Below, piece by piece: positions 21,450-32,651 of a stretch of DNA of 64,000 nt (position 1 is the first letter of the stretch; every line of letters begins with the position of its first letter). The stretch is taken from NCBI GenBank assembly GCA_036426205.1, contig CM071571.1, positions 114,065,306 to 114,129,305 of the forward strand, in the 5' to 3' direction. The notes under the pieces are model-generated. The model was given only the letters and a program-made list of their open reading frames with translations, had not been told where the DNA came from and ran no database searches. The DNA comes from Ascaphus truei. Lineage: Eukaryota > Chordata > Amphibia > Anura > Ascaphidae. Both the position numbers and the translations under genes were made by a program.

Positions 21450-23490
21450 TTTATTGGGCTACTTTATAGGAAGGGGCCATTATTGAGACTTGGGATATCC
21501 AGTCATAGCACATAATGCTATTGACTTCTTTAATAAAATTAAATTCTACTGAAATTGTTTATGATCAACATCTTTATCTATATTTTACCACCCAGCAATT
21601 TTGCAGATGACTCAGACTCTAATCATTACATTTCTTCACAAAAACAAAATATTACCTTCTTATTGTTATAGCAATGACTGAATTTTACAGCATGTCTTTC
21701 ATTGGAAAATAATTTAAGAGAGAACAAAGCAATTAACATTGATTATTTCCACAAAATACAATAAGCGCATAACATTGCACAGTATTAGTCTTTGTGTTGA
21801 TTGACTGTTAGCTGTGCTCCATGTATACTTTTTAAGATTATTCTTTAGAAAAACAATTATATCCATAGTGATGAAAAATATGATTTATATTACTGAGATG
21901 TAAAAAGTACTTAATTAGTTTCTTAGCAGAGAGAATAAATGGCTCATTGATCTCATGCATAAAAGCAGAAAATGCTACCTATGTAATAAATTTATGTAAT
22001 TTGCAGTGCCCAGGATTGAATACACCTATTCATCTCTCGTTATAAAAACACCCTTGCTAATTATACTGTATAAAGAATGGCAAAAGTACAAAAGGATGAG
22101 AAGATGCATCTTGAGACAAATGTAATACAGTAGTGAATTGGGTTTTCCAATGGGCTTGAGATACAGTATAACAATACAGCACCATATATCAGAAACAAAA
22201 TGTAATTATTATTAGAGATGTGCGAAAGTCTTGGAACTTTGTATGCAAAGTTCAGTTTGCATCTGTATGAACTGTATCTTTCCTCTCCTTATGTAAGACT
22301 TACCTTATATCCATTTCCTGAATATATGCAACAACATATTGTTGTTATTAGTATTAGAAATGTGCAGATGTCTTTGAGTTCGGTATGAGATGCTTGGTTT
22401 TCTTTGTATAACATTTATCTCTTTGCTACTTATATAACTTCAACATTAGTGGTGACAACCAAATCATGTCATGCCTCACAAGCAGACCACTTTTGTTACA
22501 CAAAATGCATGCAAATATTTTTGTTGTCATTTTTTAAAAATATTTCCTATTGAACTGCAAATGGGTATCGCTATTAACAGTATGTTTGCCTCTTTATAAC
22601 TAAAGATGTGCAAGTTCTCCAAACTGACACTTTTGCTACTTGAGTAAATTTTTAAAGTCATCAACATTCAGAAATATTCACCAAGCTTTAAAAACTAAAT
22701 ATTTACTTTACATTCTTATAAGAAATTAGCTTACAATGGGTTGCTTCTGTAGCACATGTCCATCCCCAACTCCCCCCCCCCCCCTCCCCTCTCGCCCCCT
22801 CTGGGAGATTTAGTCATGGCTATAGCTAAGTGTAGTGCTGGTGACCTGTTTGGCACAGGAGGACTGAGGTACCCGCGATGGTGTGGCAGGCAGACTTTTA
22901 GGGTTTCCTCCAGTTCTTCTTCTTGGTGACAGTGCCTCCAGACATAGGGGGCTTCAGTAAGGATGAAGGCGGTCCCCACTATGACAGTCCTTACTCACAA
23001 TACTCCATCCACACAGCTGCTGCGGAGCCAGAAGTATAAATGAGAATGACCTTTATTATTTATTATAACAGCCACTGCGATGTTGTTACAGCGAATGCTT
23101 TAGTTGATAAGGTAGATCCCTAGCTTCTGGGTGGTACTGGCCTGCTGGTAATAGTGAGGCCTCTCTGGATTGAATTAGTGCCTCAGCCCATGAGGGACTG
23201 AGCACATGTCTCTCTCCCAGCCGGGAGGAGAGCTCAGAGCTCCTACCCCATGAAGGGATAGTTTGGAACCCCAATCACAAACTGAAGGACACACACCTAA
23301 GGAGCTGAACTTCATACTTTAATATAGGCACTTCCTTCCTGTAACTCGAAGAGGGAGGGCCCAGCACATGCACCACCACTCCTGTGACTCAGGAAGTCAC
23401 CATGGGGAGGGGGAAACCCCCATAGGACAACCTGTCACTGTCTGTGTCTTACTAGAACTTACATGACAGGGAAGGTAGAGAGATAGCTGG
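21450..23490. other. Right arm flank, no gene recognised
   Basis: This is the AT-rich counterpart of the left arm, including a C-run at about 22770-22788 and a CT-containing block before 23500. No coding sequence is recognised. Confidence 0.6.
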
Positions 23491-23570
23491 ACCTGCCATC
23501 GCTATACTAATCCAAAATGGAAAAAGAGGCACTCCACTGGTCTTCCAAAGTTTATCAAATTTATTGCACA

Positions 23571-23612
23571 AGCATCAACGTTTCGATCTGCTTGCGAACC
23601 ATTGTCAAGATA
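23571..23612 (-). ncRNA. Hammerhead-like motif, right arm (d)
   Basis: On the minus strand: TATC, TTGACAA, T, a weak stem II, GAAA, ACGT, T, GATG. It equals the left-arm motif at 8370-8409, with a cleaner loop (tggttcgcaagcagatc). U3 and A8 replace C3 and G8 together. Stem II is only about four pairs including wobbles, so this is the weakest of the folds proposed here. Confidence 0.35.
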
Positions 23613-23954
23613 AAGTGTAAGTGACAGTGCATGTCTTATATACACTGTATCGGCACGGCTTATGCAAAACGGCGTCAAAAACTTCCAATGAGACCTATGC
23701 TGCAAAATGCAGCAAAAAGGGTCATAAAGTGTACAAGTTGTCATAAAGTAAATGATGGTAGTAAAAATAAACGGTAGCCATAGGTAGTAGACATAACCAA
23801 GACATAATAGAACTGAACAGCATTGTAGCAGCAAGATGTAACGGCATAGGTCACCCCGATGGCTCTGGGGGTACCCGTGGTCTTGGGGACCCCAGTCCAT
23901 TCGCCAGAGGATATTGTGGCTTTGATGTAATGGGACTTCACCTTCACTGAATCA

Positions 23955-23994
23955 ACCCCTGAGGAAGTGACTTCAGTCACGAAACGCGTAGGGT
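23955..23994 (+). ncRNA. Hammerhead-like motif, right arm (b)
   Basis: The plus strand reads ACCC, CTGAGGA, A, GTGAC-ttca-GTCAC, GAAA, ACGCGT, A, GGGT. The core matches CUGANGA exactly. Stem I (ACCC/GGGT) is four pairs, stem II five perfect pairs, and stem III is the self-complementary ACGCGT, with A at the cleavage position. It is the best-formed motif in the window. Minimal hammerheads with such short stem III are thought to act as dimers. One unpaired A precedes stem II. Confidence 0.55.
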
Positions 23995-24564
23995 CAAAGG
24001 TCACAGTGCCTTGGAGTAACACTGGTTGTGAGAAGTGTCAGTCAAGTGAAGCAGGAAGCAGCATACATCGAAGCTGCAGTGCTGGCAAGCAGGAGAGTGT
24101 GGAGTTCCCTTACTCGGCATCCATCTTGGAGAGTGTTCAGAAGCTAGAGGGAAAGAAACTACACATTAGGGAGCCCCTGAGGACCCCCACTGCTGCAGGC
24201 GTCTGCCCCACTTGGTCACACATGCTTGTTATTCCAGTCCTGCTGTAAGTAGGGTTTTAACCCCTTGATGACCCGCTGCAGCAGGCTCCATTTGTTTTAT
24301 TAAATAGTTATTTTTCTTTCAGCTTGATTGTTTTATGTTTGTCTTCTGTTAAGTGTTTCATGTTGTTTGTCCCATTTTAACATTACGTATTACACTATTA
24401 TTTTTCTTTGTTTCTGTCCCTATGTCACGGACCCCCGGATTGGAGATCTTTCAGTGATTGGAGCATTTGGATTATCTTCCCTTCCATGTGTTTGGACTCT
24501 ATTAGGGATTTTGGACTCTTTTTGGGCGCTGCATTGTATATGTTCTTTGTGTTCATACCATGAT

Positions 24565-24951
24565 GTAAGGTACAAACATTTGCGGCCAGTGACTATTGGA
24601 GTTTGCAAGGCAGATGGCATTATTGACTCCTGTGCCACTGTCACTCTGGTGAGACCTGCTGAAGTCAAACCAGAGGATCTGGTCCCGGGCATAGGAATGC
24701 AGATAACCATGCCAGACGGGAGACCTAGGTCAATCCAGGTTTCCTGGGTGTTTCTTGAATGGGGTGCCGGTCAAGGTATGAGGGATGTGGGTGTTTTGCC
24801 TGGGTTGGGTATTGATGTGATACTCGGAAACGACCTGGGGCACCTCATCAGCTCGTTTGCGGAGGATGCTGCTCCAATAACAGCGACCACCAGAAATGCA
24901 AGCAGGGAACTTGCCCAGGTATGGGGAGCCTTTGGAGCCCCTGCCTATTGA
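24565..24951 (+). pseudogene. pol: Ty3/gypsy aspartic protease remnant
   Basis: This reads VTIGVCKADGIIDSCATVTL, then GIGMQITMPDGRPRSIQVSW, and ends with VGVLPGLGIDVILGNDLG, the flap and hydrophobic-Gly end of a retroviral-type protease. A short linker with TTRNASREL follows, as before RT in vertebrate gypsy elements. The catalytic D-S/T-G reads DSC, which should inactivate it. RT, RNase H and integrase are missing before the PPT and LTR, so most of pol was deleted. The 5' side is taken over by another repeat that carries the ribozyme-like motifs. Confidence 0.7.
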
Positions 24952-25508
24952 TGATCTCACCGCCCCCCTGCATTTGGGACCAACAGATCCAGCAGTTCCT
25001 GAGGAGTCTAGTAACCCCAGTCTGGGGCAATGCTCCCCAGATACAGGATGGATGTCCTGCGAGAGGCTGTATACCCAGGTGCTGCAGACAGCAGATGTGC
25101 AGCAGCTCCAGCCAAAGATAAAGCCAGCAGTTGTTAAAGATTTGTCATTTTGTCCAGGGATCCACTATAATCAACAGGTAATCAGCCTGGGGGTCCTCTG
25201 CAACAAGGTACTCCCTGGGCAGCCTGACAGGTTCTGGCAGGGCACCAGTACCCATGTATCGGGAGACCGGTGAACATACCTAAGGTCGATGCTCTTGTGA
25301 CCCCAATCACAGAGAGCCACAGTTGGGCAATTGCCCAGGCAAAATTGCAGTTGGCATCGATGCCCACCAAGGTGATTTGTGCTCCCCAGCTATTGGAGTC
25401 CACCCCACCGATCCTCACTCCTTTACCATTGGAGCCCCCACCCACAGAAAATTCCTGTCAGGCTCAGAAAGCCATCTGAGATGATGACTGTCCTGGAGCC
25501 TTCATCTC
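24952..25508 (+). other. Gypsy interior remnant before the 3' LTR
   Basis: Open stretches (such as PLPIDDLTAPLHLGPTDPAV) alternate with stops in two frames. The composition is Pro- and Gln-rich. No RT, RNase H or integrase motif is visible, so this is probably linker or 3' pol sequence after a large deletion. Confidence 0.4.
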
Positions 25509-25519
25509 GAAGGGGGAGG
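25509..25519 (+). other. Polypurine tract of gypsy LTR
   Basis: gaagggggagg immediately precedes TGTGACGG. This is the expected plus-strand primer site next to a 3' LTR. Confidence 0.65.
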
Positions 25520-26053
25520 TGTGACGGTAGGGGTAGCTGGGGGACCTAATAAAGAGAAATCCCAGTTATTTACCCCTAAATCCATGTAACTTGGCAGCTA
25601 TGTAAGGCTTATTTCAGCCAAATGTAATTTAATATCTGGGGAAGAACAGGGAATGTATTTCAACGCCTGTATTCTTTATTCCCTGTAAATGCAATCCCCC
25701 CAGTGAATTAACATTGTTCTGTGATGTGATTTTTGCTAGCTGTAATTATAAGTCCTGTATTTTACATAATTACCTTATGTCTGTATTTATTCCTGTGTTA
25801 GCAATTCCCCCAGCTTAGATACTTGGTGATGAAATTAACATATTAGCCCTGCAAATGTAAATTAAGTTATGTGCCTGTCATTTCTATGGAGAAAGATTAA
25901 GCAATCCATTTATCTTAACTGTTCTATAGAAAATATATGATCAGAACAAAGGAAGGACACTAGTTAATAGAATCAATTACCAGGTGTGATCCCCAGGCAC
26001 TGTTTCTCTTGGCTGGCTACCCTTGCTCAATGTTAAAGGATAGCCACCAAGGG

Positions 26054-26062
26054 GTATATAAG
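26054..26062 (+). promoter_or_regulatory. LTR TATA box
   Basis: gtatataag in the context aggggtatataaggaac lies 535 bp into the LTR and about 295 bp before its AATAAA, the usual U3/R spacing. Confidence 0.55.
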
Positions 26063-26349
26063 GAACACTACTGATCAGAGCACTAGTCCATCTCTGGGAA
26101 GGAGTGTGGAGACCATCTGAGAGATACTCTGGGAAGGAGTGTGGAATTGGACTGTGACCAACTGGAGGTACATGTCAGAGTGGCTGCTGTGTGCAGTACT
26201 CTGATATCTTGAAGCAAAGAAGCGGACAGGGTAAACCCATTTGAAGTGGGTCCCTGCACCAAGGAAAGGTAGATCTCATTCCCCAGGCCCCCGTAAGTGT
26301 GTATATTTTTGTATTTTGTATTCTTGAGTGTTTCCGAGGTCTTATCCAA

Positions 26350-26355
26350 AATAAA
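26350..26355 (+). terminator. LTR polyadenylation signal
   Basis: AATAAA in ccaaaataaacctcatg lies downstream of the TATA box and about 85 bp before the LTR end. Confidence 0.55.
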
Positions 26356-26439
26356 CCTCATGTTATTTCTCTGTCTTGTTTTGCCCTGTGACTGATCCCT
26401 TAAATATAAATGGTGTTAAAAGACCTGGTCTACGTGACA

Positions 26440-27858
26440 GTCTCTAACTATATGTGTGTTTATTTCCATGTAAGAAATATGAATGTTCTAAGTGGCGTCG
26501 GGTGGTGTTGTGTACTGTACAAGTAAACCTTTTGGGAAGGGGGTAACATTACAAGTGATAACCAGCATTTTCCCAATAGTGTCAAACCCTGTAATGTTCC
26601 CATGCACAGCTAAAGCACAATTACTCTTGATGATATTTAATTTTCAGTTAAATAAAACCCAAGCTTTCTCTCCCTCCCACTCCCTCTTAGAACTGGTAGA
26701 AAAAGTAACACACAGTTGCACAATTTGATAAATCATCTTTTTATAATCTGTGTGTCATGTGTTCCTACCAAACTCCTCCTATTAAAGAGCTTATTTAATA
26801 TACTCTGAAGCAGCCACTTGCATCCTGGTCGGTTCAAAACACCTATTTAAGTCAATGGGAGCTTTCTGCAGATCATTTTGCTACTTTGGAGCTTATTAAA
26901 TAAACCTCTAAATCTCAAACAGACATGCATGGGCAAATAATAGGAGCACCGACTCTGATCCATTTATGCAAAGTGAAGCACAATGAAAATGACATTTGCT
27001 GTTACCCTTTTGCGCTACATTTGTTCTAGTACATACCCCCCAACATGTCTAAAATAAATAACAATTACAAAATAGTAGCTATTGACAATTAACTGACATT
27101 TATCTTCCTGGACATTTATAATCAATGCTGGCTAGCCTATTGCAAATCAATCAGTAACCTCTATGTGTACAGAAGTTTAGATTTAATGTACTGTATTTTT
27201 CTACAAAAAGGGAATAATAGATATAGTGTGCATAAATAATAGTAGAACAGGTGACAAGTTATCCTTGCAAGTCATCAAAAAGAGCATTTCATTGACTGTT
27301 GAGGTGGAATTCCTTGTTACAGTACAGTATGCTGTTTAAAGATGCAAGACCAATTAAGACACAATCAGTTCACTAGAATTCTTTAAAGTAGCAACTCATT
27401 TTGAAGCTGTGACATCCACATAACAAATGCACCTTTGATGTTAAATCTATTCTGCTCATATTCTCAGCAACCGGTCTTACAATTTGAAGTGACAAATAAA
27501 CAACTAATTTATTAAGTCATAACAATATTGACATTTTGGAAAATGAGATCATAGACATCAAAGCAGTGAAAACTAAATTACAAGAATAGAAAAAGTGCCA
27601 AAAGACTCCAAATAAATAAGTTTTATATATATATATCAAAAATGAATAGACGATACCGTTCTCTGGCTAACGAAATGCTTTAATTTAATACACTGATCTC
27701 TTCTTCCATCGATGTTAAATTGAATAAAGCAGGTACTGTAAGGGGTTTACTCAAAAACAGTACATCTTGGAAGGTGACTAAAGCCCATCCCTCCCCCATG
27801 TGTAGTGTGCGATTTATGACTTTGAGGTGTTAAATAGTCCCTGAATATGAGTGATGTA
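26440..27858. other. No gene recognised
   Basis: This is AT-rich sequence with short ORFs only. A short (TA) run lies near 27626. Nothing matches a family I can name. Confidence 0.6.
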
Positions 27859-27860
27859 AG

Positions 27861-27885
27861 TGTGTGTGTGTGTGTGTGTGTGTGT
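27861..27885. repeat. (TG)n microsatellite
   Basis: About 12 TG units, followed by a short purine-poor stretch. Confidence 0.9.
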
Positions 27886-28149
27886 ATGTAAGTATATGTA
27901 AATATAAATAAATAAAGCACCCACAGTGTATACAGCGCTTTACAAAAGGTGTGTGTGGAGTGGGAGTGTATATCAATGGTGTGGTAGGTGTGGAAATGTG
28001 AGAGGGTATAGCATTACTAAAAGTGTGTGTAGATACTATGTGGTCCCTATTGGTATACATGGATGGAATTACATAGAGTATTTGTATGTGTAAGAGACAG
28101 CTGTGTGTGCATACATATTGCGCAATATGAATAGACATTGCTTTTAGCA

Positions 28150-28470
28150 CTCACGGGAAGAGAGTTCTCTCGTGTCAGTAGTGACCCATAAAACTTACTG
28201 TAGGTCTCGGTTTAGGCCACCACTAATTGTCCTGAACAGTTGCATAAATTTGTATTCGTGCAACCATCTCTCTTTCGGTGTTCTAAAATTACCTTTGAGT
28301 ATGGCCACCTTCAGATCGTTCATCTTATTGCCAGAATCAGAGAAATGTTCACCGACAGGACTGTCTCTTGTTCCTCGTGTGATGCTGTGGTGATGCAGGT
28401 TCATTCTCTTGTTTAGCCCCTTTCCCGTTTCACCTATGTAGTAACAGCCACCTGGGCATTTCATGCACAC
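28150..28470 (-). pseudogene. Second PLE: GIY-YIG endonuclease domain
   Basis: The minus strand reads CMKCPGGCYYIGETGKGLNK, with the YIG equivalent intact, then RMNLHHHS and a tail WLHEYKFMQLFRTISGGLNR before the stop. It continues the protein that breaks off at 36445: the last residues there (SSSNVMYPI) join to VCMKC. The separation of about 8 kb is an inserted LINE. Its sequence differs strongly from the PLE at 3.6-7.3 kb and looks Poseidon-like, a clade call from memory. Confidence 0.8.
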
Positions 28471-28667
28471 TTATTTATTTATTTATTTATTTATAAAATA
28501 TTTTACCAGGAAGTAATACATTGAGAGTTACCTCTCATTTTCAAGTATGTCCTGGGCACAGAGTAAAACAAATAATACATGGTTACAAGTACAGTTATAT
28601 AAATGAACAGGGTATACATTATATACAAGACATTGCGTGCACAGTTACAGATAATAGATAATATATA

Positions 28668-28889
28668 TTATGAGCGTATGAAACAGTTACAGACCAGATT
28701 AAAGTGTGAGACAGCCTTAGATTTGAAAGAACTTAAGCTGGTGGTGGATATGAGAGTCTCTGGTAGGTTGTTCCAGTTTTGGGGTGCACGGAAGGAGAAG
28801 GAGGAACGTCCGGATACTTTGTTGAGCCTTGGGACCATGAATAGTCTTTTGGAGTCTGATCTCAGGTGATAAGTGCTGCATGTGCTAGG
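28668..28889 (-). pseudogene. LINE A ORF C-terminal end
   Basis: This reads STYHLRSDSKRLFMVPRLNK and then FRAPQNWNNLPETL, the standard C-terminal signature of L2/CR1 reverse-transcriptase proteins, and ends in CNCFIRS. It is separated from the rest of the ORF (33076 upward) by the hAT-like insertion at 28898-33067. One copy of the 8-bp target duplication lies at 28890-28897. Confidence 0.8.
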
Positions 28890-29096
28890 GGTGAGGACAT
28901 GGGCGTCCGCAGAAATGTTTTCAGGGGGGGGCATAATGTTAACTAGACAGAGAGAGAGAGTGGTTGTGGGGGGGGTGGGTGACGGGGTGGGTGACTGACA
29001 CTTTGACTGACTGACTCGTGTGTGACTGACACTTGGGTGACTGACTGACTGTGGGTTGGTGTCTGTATTCATTCACAGACATACAGACACAAACAC

Positions 29097-29480
29097 ACAC
29101 CCTCCCTCTCTCAGACTCTCCCCCTCTCAGACTCTCCCCCTCTCAAACTCTCCCCCTCTCAGACTCTCCTCCTCTCAGACTCTCCCCCTCTCAGACTCTC
29201 CCTCTCAGACTCTCCCTCTCAGACTCTCCCTCTCCCTCTCAGACTCTCCCTCTCCCTCTCAGACTCTCCCTCTCCGACTCTCCCTCTCCCTCTCCGACTC
29301 TCCCTCTCAGACTCTCCCTCTCAAACTCTCCTCTACATGTAAGACCTCCTTCCGTTCATCCCGCTCAGAGTCCCTCTCACCTCTCAAGACTCTCACCTCT
29401 CCTCCAGACTCTACTCTCACCTCTCATACACCTCACTCTCCACTCTCAGCTCTACTCTCCCTCAGACACTCACTCCGCAG
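29097..29480. repeat. CT-rich minisatellite 1
   Basis: Degenerate repetition of ctctcagactctccc with variable numbers of ccctct. Long ORFs of Ser/Leu/Pro in several frames are a by-product of the repeat. Confidence 0.85.
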
Positions 29481-29960
29481 ATGACTCGCCAGGGGTGAGC
29501 AAACTTTTTATGCCGAGCCCCCCTTTTCATCCATTTAATTTCTCGGGCCCCCCCTGCCTGACGTAATCAAAATCACATGAACCCCCCCCCTTTATTAAAC
29601 GATATATATACAATGTAAATACAAATATGTTTCAACAGCTCGCACTTGCAAAATTAGGCTGCGTCTACGCTGCCGCCGAGAGTGGTGACATCACCAACTC
29701 TCCAAGCATGAGCACAGGGTGTCCTGCATAATTTTGCAAGCACGAGTGGGGGGTATGGATCAGGGCTATTTCTGTGTTTGTGTGTGGGTGTGGGGTTGTG
29801 CGCATTGACTGCTGCTGAGCATGCTTCAATGTCAATTTTGTTTGTCTCGCCAAGCACACAATCAATCACAACACAAACAACACCCCCCACACCACACACA
29901 ATCACAGCACACATTCAATCACAAAACACACACATCACTACACATTTTATATAATATATA
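29481..29960 (+). repeat. 480 bp block, copy 1
   Basis: This begins near CAGGGGTGAGCAAACTTTTT, a hAT-type terminal motif, and continues with gccgagcccccc, a cgtctacgctgccgccgag segment and a CA-rich end. It recurs at 31320-31800 with few differences. The distance between copies is about 1.84 kb, indicating a tandem duplication that includes the CT-rich array. Confidence 0.75.
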
Positions 29961-29961
29961 T

Positions 29962-29992
<31 letters not shown>

Positions 29993-30179
29993 CATACACA
30001 CACACACACAACACACACACACACATACACACACACACAACACACACACCCACCATCACTATACATATATAATACACACCACACACATCACCCATCACTA
30101 TCATAACACACACATCACTCATAACACATTATATACACACACACACACACACACCACACACACTCATTATACAATATAT

Positions 30180-30840
30180 AATCTCAACTCTCCATCTCAG
30201 AATCTCACTCTCCCTTCAGACTCACTCTCCTCTCAGACCTTCCCTCTCCTCTCGACTCTCACTCTCCCCTCTCAGACCTCTCACTCCCCTCTCAGACTCT
30301 CCCTCTCAGACTCTCAGCTCTCCTCTCCAGACTCTCAACTCTCCCTCTCAGACGCTCACTAACCTCCCTCTCAGGACTCTCACTCTCCTCTCAGCTCTTA
30401 CTCTCCCTCTCAGACTCTCACTCCAGACTCTCTCTCCCTCTCAGACTGCTCCCTCTCCTCTCAGACTCTCATCTCCCTCTCAGACTCTCACTCTCCCTTC
30501 AGACTCTCACTCTCCTCTCAGACTCTCACCTCCAGACTCTCACTCCACTCTCAGCCTCACTCTCCCTCTCACTCTCACTCTCCCTCTCAGACTCTCACTC
30601 TCCCTCTCAGACTCTCCTCCTCCCTCTCCTCCTCCCCCTCAGACTCTCTCCTCCTCCTCTCTCCAGACTCTCCTCTCCCCCTCAACCTCTCTCTCCCCCT
30701 CAGACTCTCGTCCATCTACTCTCCCCTCCCCCCTCGACTCTCCAGACTCCCCCCCCCTTCAGATCCCTCGCTCCCTCAGACCTCTCTCTCACTCATACCT
30801 CGACTCTCTCTCAGACTCATACCTCACACACAAACACCCC
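30180..30840. repeat. CT-rich minisatellite 2
   Basis: The same ctctcagactct theme as at 29097 but more degenerate, with many one-base changes. It lies between the two 480 bp blocks. Confidence 0.8.
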
Positions 30841-31319
30841 ACACACCACACACCCCACTCTAATGCAGATAGTCCCAAGGTGTACCCACTCTCTTCTTCT
30901 TACCCCCTCTCTTCTTATTCACTCTCTCCCCTCACCCCTCTCTTCCTCACTTCCTCTTTACAACCAACACCCCCTGTCTCCTCACTCTCCTCCCCCCCCC
31001 TCCATCAATTATGCCCCTCTGCTGACTCAACCCACTCCCTGATATCCGTCATCCTCACATTCATTCCCTCCCCGCCCTGATCTCACCAACACAGACACAA
31101 CTCAGACTACTCTCCAACAAGGGGAATCGGAGCAGGGGGGGGGAATCGAATGGAAGGGGGACCCGAGCAGGGGGGAAATCGGAACGGGAAGGGGGGGGAC
31201 CGGAGCAGGGGGGGGGGAATCAGAGCAGGAGGACAAGGGGAAAGCGAGAAGTGGCATGGAGCAGTAGTCACCTGACTTGCTCCATGCAGGAAAGGCGGGC
31301 TCGCTATGGCAAGGTCAGA

Positions 31320-31800
31320 CAGACTCGCAGGGGTGAGCAAACTTTTTTATGCCGAGCCCCCTTTCATCCATTTAATTTCTCCGGGCCCCCCCCTGCCTGA
31401 CGTAATCAAAATCACATGAACCCCCCCCCCCCTTTATTAAACGATATACAATGTAATCACAAATGTTTCAACAGCTCGCGCTTGCAAAATTAGGCTGCGT
31501 CTACGCTCCCGCCGAGAGTGGTGACATCACCAACTCTCCAAGCATGAGCACAGGGTGTCCTGCATAATTTTGCAAGCACGAGTGGGGGGTATGGATCAGG
31601 GCTATTTCTGTGTTTGTGTGTGGGTTCTGTGTTTGTGTGTGGGTGTGGGGTTGTGCGCATTGACTGCTGCTGAGCATGCTTCAATGTCAATTTTGTTTGT
31701 CTCGCCAAGCACACAATCAATCACAACACAAACAACACCCCCCACACCACACACAATCACAGCACACATTCAATCACAAAACACACACATCACTACACAT
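31320..31800 (+). repeat. 480 bp block, copy 2
   Basis: This matches 29481-29960, including GCAGGGGTGAGCAAACTTTT. A 20 bp segment (gtgtgtgggttctgtgtttg) near 31610-31640 is duplicated relative to copy 1. No ORF is supported. Confidence 0.75.
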
Positions 31801-31818
31801 TATATATATATATTGCAT

Positions 31819-31851
<33 letters not shown>

Positions 31852-31858
31852 CACTATA

Positions 31859-31893
<35 letters not shown>

Positions 31894-31921
31894 CACTATA
31901 CATATACACACATCACTATAC

Positions 31922-31975
<54 letters not shown>

Positions 31976-32099
31976 TATACACACACACACATCACTATAC
32001 ATATATATACACANNNNNNNNNNNNNNNNNNNNNNNNNNNNNNNNNNNNNNNNNNNNNNNNNNNNNNNNNNNNNNNNNNNNNNNNNNNNNNNNNNNNNN

Positions 32100-32131
<32 letters not shown>

Positions 32132-32136
32132 CACTA

Positions 32137-32168
<32 letters not shown>

Positions 32169-32447
32169 TCACTATACATATACACACACACACATCACTA
32201 CACATATATATATACACACACACACAGACACATCATTATACATATATATATACACACACACACACACATCACAATACATATATACACACACACACACACA
32301 CACATCACTATACATATATACACACACAAACACATCACTATACATATATATATACACACACACACACACCACTATACATATACACACACACACACACACA
32401 GTGACATCACTATACATATATATACACACACAGTGACATCACTATAC

Positions 32448-32482
<35 letters not shown>

Positions 32483-32501
32483 TCACCACACACACACATC
32501 A

Positions 32502-32538
<37 letters not shown>

Positions 32539-32602
32539 GACATCACTATACATATATATACACACACACACAGTGACATCACTATACATATATATACACA
32601 CA

Positions 32603-32650
<48 letters not shown>
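31800..32650. repeat. CA/TA minisatellite with gap
   Basis: Units of (CA)n followed by tcactatacatatatata recur about every 40-60 bp, some with cagtgacatcac. A run of 86 N lies at 32014-32099, so the true array length is unknown. Long apparent ORFs in both strands are artefacts of the repeat. Confidence 0.9.

Positions 32651-32651
<1 letters not shown>

Larger units (their letters stand above)
18076..24737 (-). repeat. Right arm of 17.5 kb palindrome
   Basis: This is the reverse complement of 7258-13957. It includes X (18076-21186) and the flank (21187-24737). Unlike the left arm, its outer end continues without a break into the rest of the gypsy protease and an LTR. The right arm is therefore probably the original locus and the left arm the duplicate. 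It has no N and fewer obvious indels than the left arm. Confidence 0.85.
25520..26439 (+). mobile_element. Gypsy 3' LTR
   Basis: A sequence of about 920 bp begins TGTGACGGTAG and ends CTACGTGACA, imperfect inverted termini of the TG...CA type. It contains a TATA box, a poly(A) signal downstream of it, and an internal direct repeat of ctctgggaaggagtgtgg near 26092 and 26128. It follows a polypurine tract and the protease remnant in the same orientation. No matching 5' LTR is present in the window. Confidence 0.7.

Noticed and set aside
24420..24564. Start of the protease ORF at 24328 as a real N-terminus
   Set aside because: The first 80 residues come from the ribozyme-like repeat and are not protease; the frame is open across the junction by chance.
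7258..24737. Palindrome as a missed-adapter sequencing artefact
   Set aside because: Such artefacts have no unique spacer; here 4.1 kb of non-palindromic sequence separates the arms and the outer ends differ. A scaffold error remains possible.
29051..29566. 171-residue Ser/Pro/Leu ORF
   Set aside because: It is a reading of the CT-rich minisatellite in more than one frame.
29097..30840. CRISPR-like regular spacing in CT-rich tracts
   Set aside because: Repeats are degenerate simple sequence with no unique spacers, and this is vertebrate DNA.
31555..32436. 293-residue ORF and several overlapping ORFs on both strands
   Set aside because: They are translations of CA/TA minisatellite plus an N run; composition is His-Thr-Tyr repeats with no protein signal.
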